Below, in pieces: positions 62,264 to 64,000 of a stretch of 64,000 nucleotides of DNA. The stretch is from Branchiostoma floridae (lineage: Eukaryota; Chordata; Leptocardii; Amphioxiformes; Branchiostomatidae), in assembly GCF_000003815.2 (NCBI RefSeq), contig NC_049983.1:5997276-6061275 (forward strand). Direction: 5' to 3'. Within the stretch, counting starts at the first letter, position 1, and each line of letters begins with the position of its first letter. The notes below the pieces were generated by a model that was not told the DNA's origin, searched no databases, and worked only from the letters and a program-made list of their open reading frames with translations. Both the position numbers and the translations under genes were made by a program.

Positions 62264-64000
62264 CCTCTGAAAATTGGAAAAAGGGGAAACACTAGTACTC
62301 CCAATGGCAAGCTTCCACCCTAATAACATGGCATAACTAATTCAGAAGAGTACTTTAACCGGTAAGGAGGGTCACAACAATTTGATTAGTTTGTCTTATA
62401 ATTGTCTTTACCGGAAATTACGGAGTGAAGGTGCATTAAAAAAATACATGTGCTGTACATTTTGCACATACATTTTGTACAAGACATGTATATGTAATAC
62501 TTTTAAAAACAGCCAAACAGGTCAAAGTGACAACCTTTATGATTATACAAGGACCAGTCCACTTTCATGTGGTATCTCACTGCACATGGGGCACTGGTGC
62601 AGAACTGTGGGGGTCGAAAGATACTGAACGAATGTCAGAGATGAACAAATTCTCTTACATGTAGTACATTTTGTGTATTTTGTTTTAAGTCATACTTTTG
62701 CGTATCACAAAATATCTAAATTATAAAAAAAATCTATATCATAAAAAAAATCAGTTAATGAATCCTGCAGTGCAGCACAGGTGCCGCAAGTGCAGTGAGA
62801 TACCATCCTTAGATGTTTTTTCCAATTAACACAAGCATTAAGAATCCTGTCTACAGTGACCACCTTTCTACATACTAGATGATATCTTATTGATCCCAAG
62901 AATTTTTTGGGGGCAGTTTTGACTGAATGAGCAACTGTGAATATATGTTTTGGTACTATTGGAGTGTTCACTGTTACCATCAAATTCACATCAAAATTAA
63001 AAAGATAACAGTTATTCCATTGCCTATTGAATCAGGTGCCATCTTGGAGATAACCGGTTGCTTCGCGAGTCTCCACTCAGGGTTTTAAGTGTGGGTCGAT
63101 AGGTGATCAATCTTTCATCTCACACAAAGGGACTTTTTCTTGGAATGATAGCCACTCTCCTGGGAGGAATGAAGATGTATGGCAAGCATTCACATACAGT
63201 GTATCATTGACCTAAAAATGCACGCAGGCAGGCAAACACAGCATTTAAAGAAAAAGATTGTCTTTTTACTGTTTTCATGGCAAGTAGAAGATGGTTACCT
63301 GATACAATGTAGTAGCGTCCATAGCAGGCTCTCTGGGGCTTTTTTCCCTTCGTGAAACGAAGGGTTTGTTTTGAGTGCTGTTTTTTTGTGAGAGGGACGT
63401 TTGTCAGCCTGATAACTGGGGAAGGCATGGATGGATTGTTTTGATATTTGGTATGTGGGTAGGGTTAGACATGACGAAGGAATGGTAGGAATTGCGTTAC
63501 GGCAGGGCGTTCTAGCGGAGTGTTATTGTACTGCAGCAGAACTTCCGGTTTTGATATTTTTTTTGGGACATGTTTGGGTGATGATTTTTAAGTGGCAAGT
63601 AGCTGTATAAATGAATAGTAAGGTGTGTAAGTTTTGGCCACTTAGGGGTTTTGCTGGGGCGGTGAAAGTCATTCTTGTGTTAGGTTTTGAGAAGGAATTA
63701 TGGAAGCAGGGGTCGATGGATCGGAATGACTGTAGGTATGCAGATAGCTTAGGTAGTGATGTACATAATTGTATGATTATTATGCAAATTAGGAGGTAAT
63801 TAGCAGAATGCAATAGGTATGTGTGCAAACCGTTGTAGGGTACGTGTCTGTGGACAGAAATCTCATGAACGGCATGACAGATTGATCTGATATTTGGTAT
63901 GTGGGTAGCTCTTGAGACAGTGAAGAAACGTACGTGGCGTTATATCGTTTAGTGGCTTTTGACGGTTTTGCCGGGGATGTTTGTAGTTGGAAAATAGGTC
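62264..64000. other. Intergenic, dispersed repeats only
   Basis: ATCTCACTGCAC (about 62574) and its inverse GTGCAGTGAGAT (about 62790) form an inverted pair. TGATATTTGGTATGTGGGTAG occurs twice (near 63443 and 63889) in similar surroundings. No exon recognised. Confidence 0.45.

Overview
KIND OF ORGANISM. This is nuclear DNA of an intron-rich animal. Its genes have GT-AG introns, and the families seen are a PDIK1L/STK35-like kinase, an NNMT-type methyltransferase, a type II membrane C-type lectin and a PRRT3/4-like proline-rich multi-pass protein. The very high density of hairpin-forming MITEs and minisatellites fits a lancelet (amphioxus, Branchiostoma) best; that attribution is inference. 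Five runs of N (4631-4942, 13018-13499, 14352-14451, 18164-18263, 34150-34249) are assembly gaps. | LAYOUT. (1) 1-24949 is a duplicated locus. Block A (1-7671) and block B (19899-24949) are near-identical copies carrying a four-exon protein kinase; A continues through exons 3-4 to 8337, while B is cut off inside exon 3. Copy A has a nonsense codon just before the glycine loop. Copy B has a mariner in exon 1, a 5-bp frameshift in exon 2 and no exon 4. Block A alone carries a 2.2-kb CACTA-like element whose empty site is preserved in block B. Between the blocks lie two minus-strand paralogues of an unrecognised gene with a cysteine-rich 45-codon exon (9806-11068 and 17420-19375), and a small plus-strand membrane protein gene (13659-15966) whose intron holds foldback MITEs. 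(2) 24950-38545 is a 13.6-kb structure bounded by near-identical inverted termini. Its arms are arrays of a 66-bp unit that itself forms a hairpin. Inside are a 1.4-kb hairpin-rich element with TA flanks (27877-29263) and a 206-bp satellite array (31602-36163). (3) Directly right of this structure is the last exon of an NNMT-like methyltransferase with no upstream exons in view (38576-38897), then a fragment of a non-LTR retrotransposon. (4) 40016-44121 (+) is a three-exon secreted protein ending in 17 six-residue repeats. (5) 45268-49024 (+) is a five-exon type II membrane C-type lectin with EPN and WND motifs. (6) 49865-50121 looks like a promoter with two perfect CArG boxes, three CCAAT boxes and a first-exon donor; its product is unknown. 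(7) 55818-59723 (-) is one 1301-codon exon encoding a PRRT3/4-like protein with a signal peptide and seven hydrophobic segments. The remainder is intergenic DNA with MITEs, among them a 394-bp palindrome (52651-53044) and a hAT-type element (61947-62263). | HOW IT FITS TOGETHER. The genes show no shared pathway. The common theme is structural: tandem duplication, separate decay of the two kinase copies, later transposon insertions that can be ordered by comparing blocks, and a large inverted-repeat structure whose two edges lie in remains of different genes.
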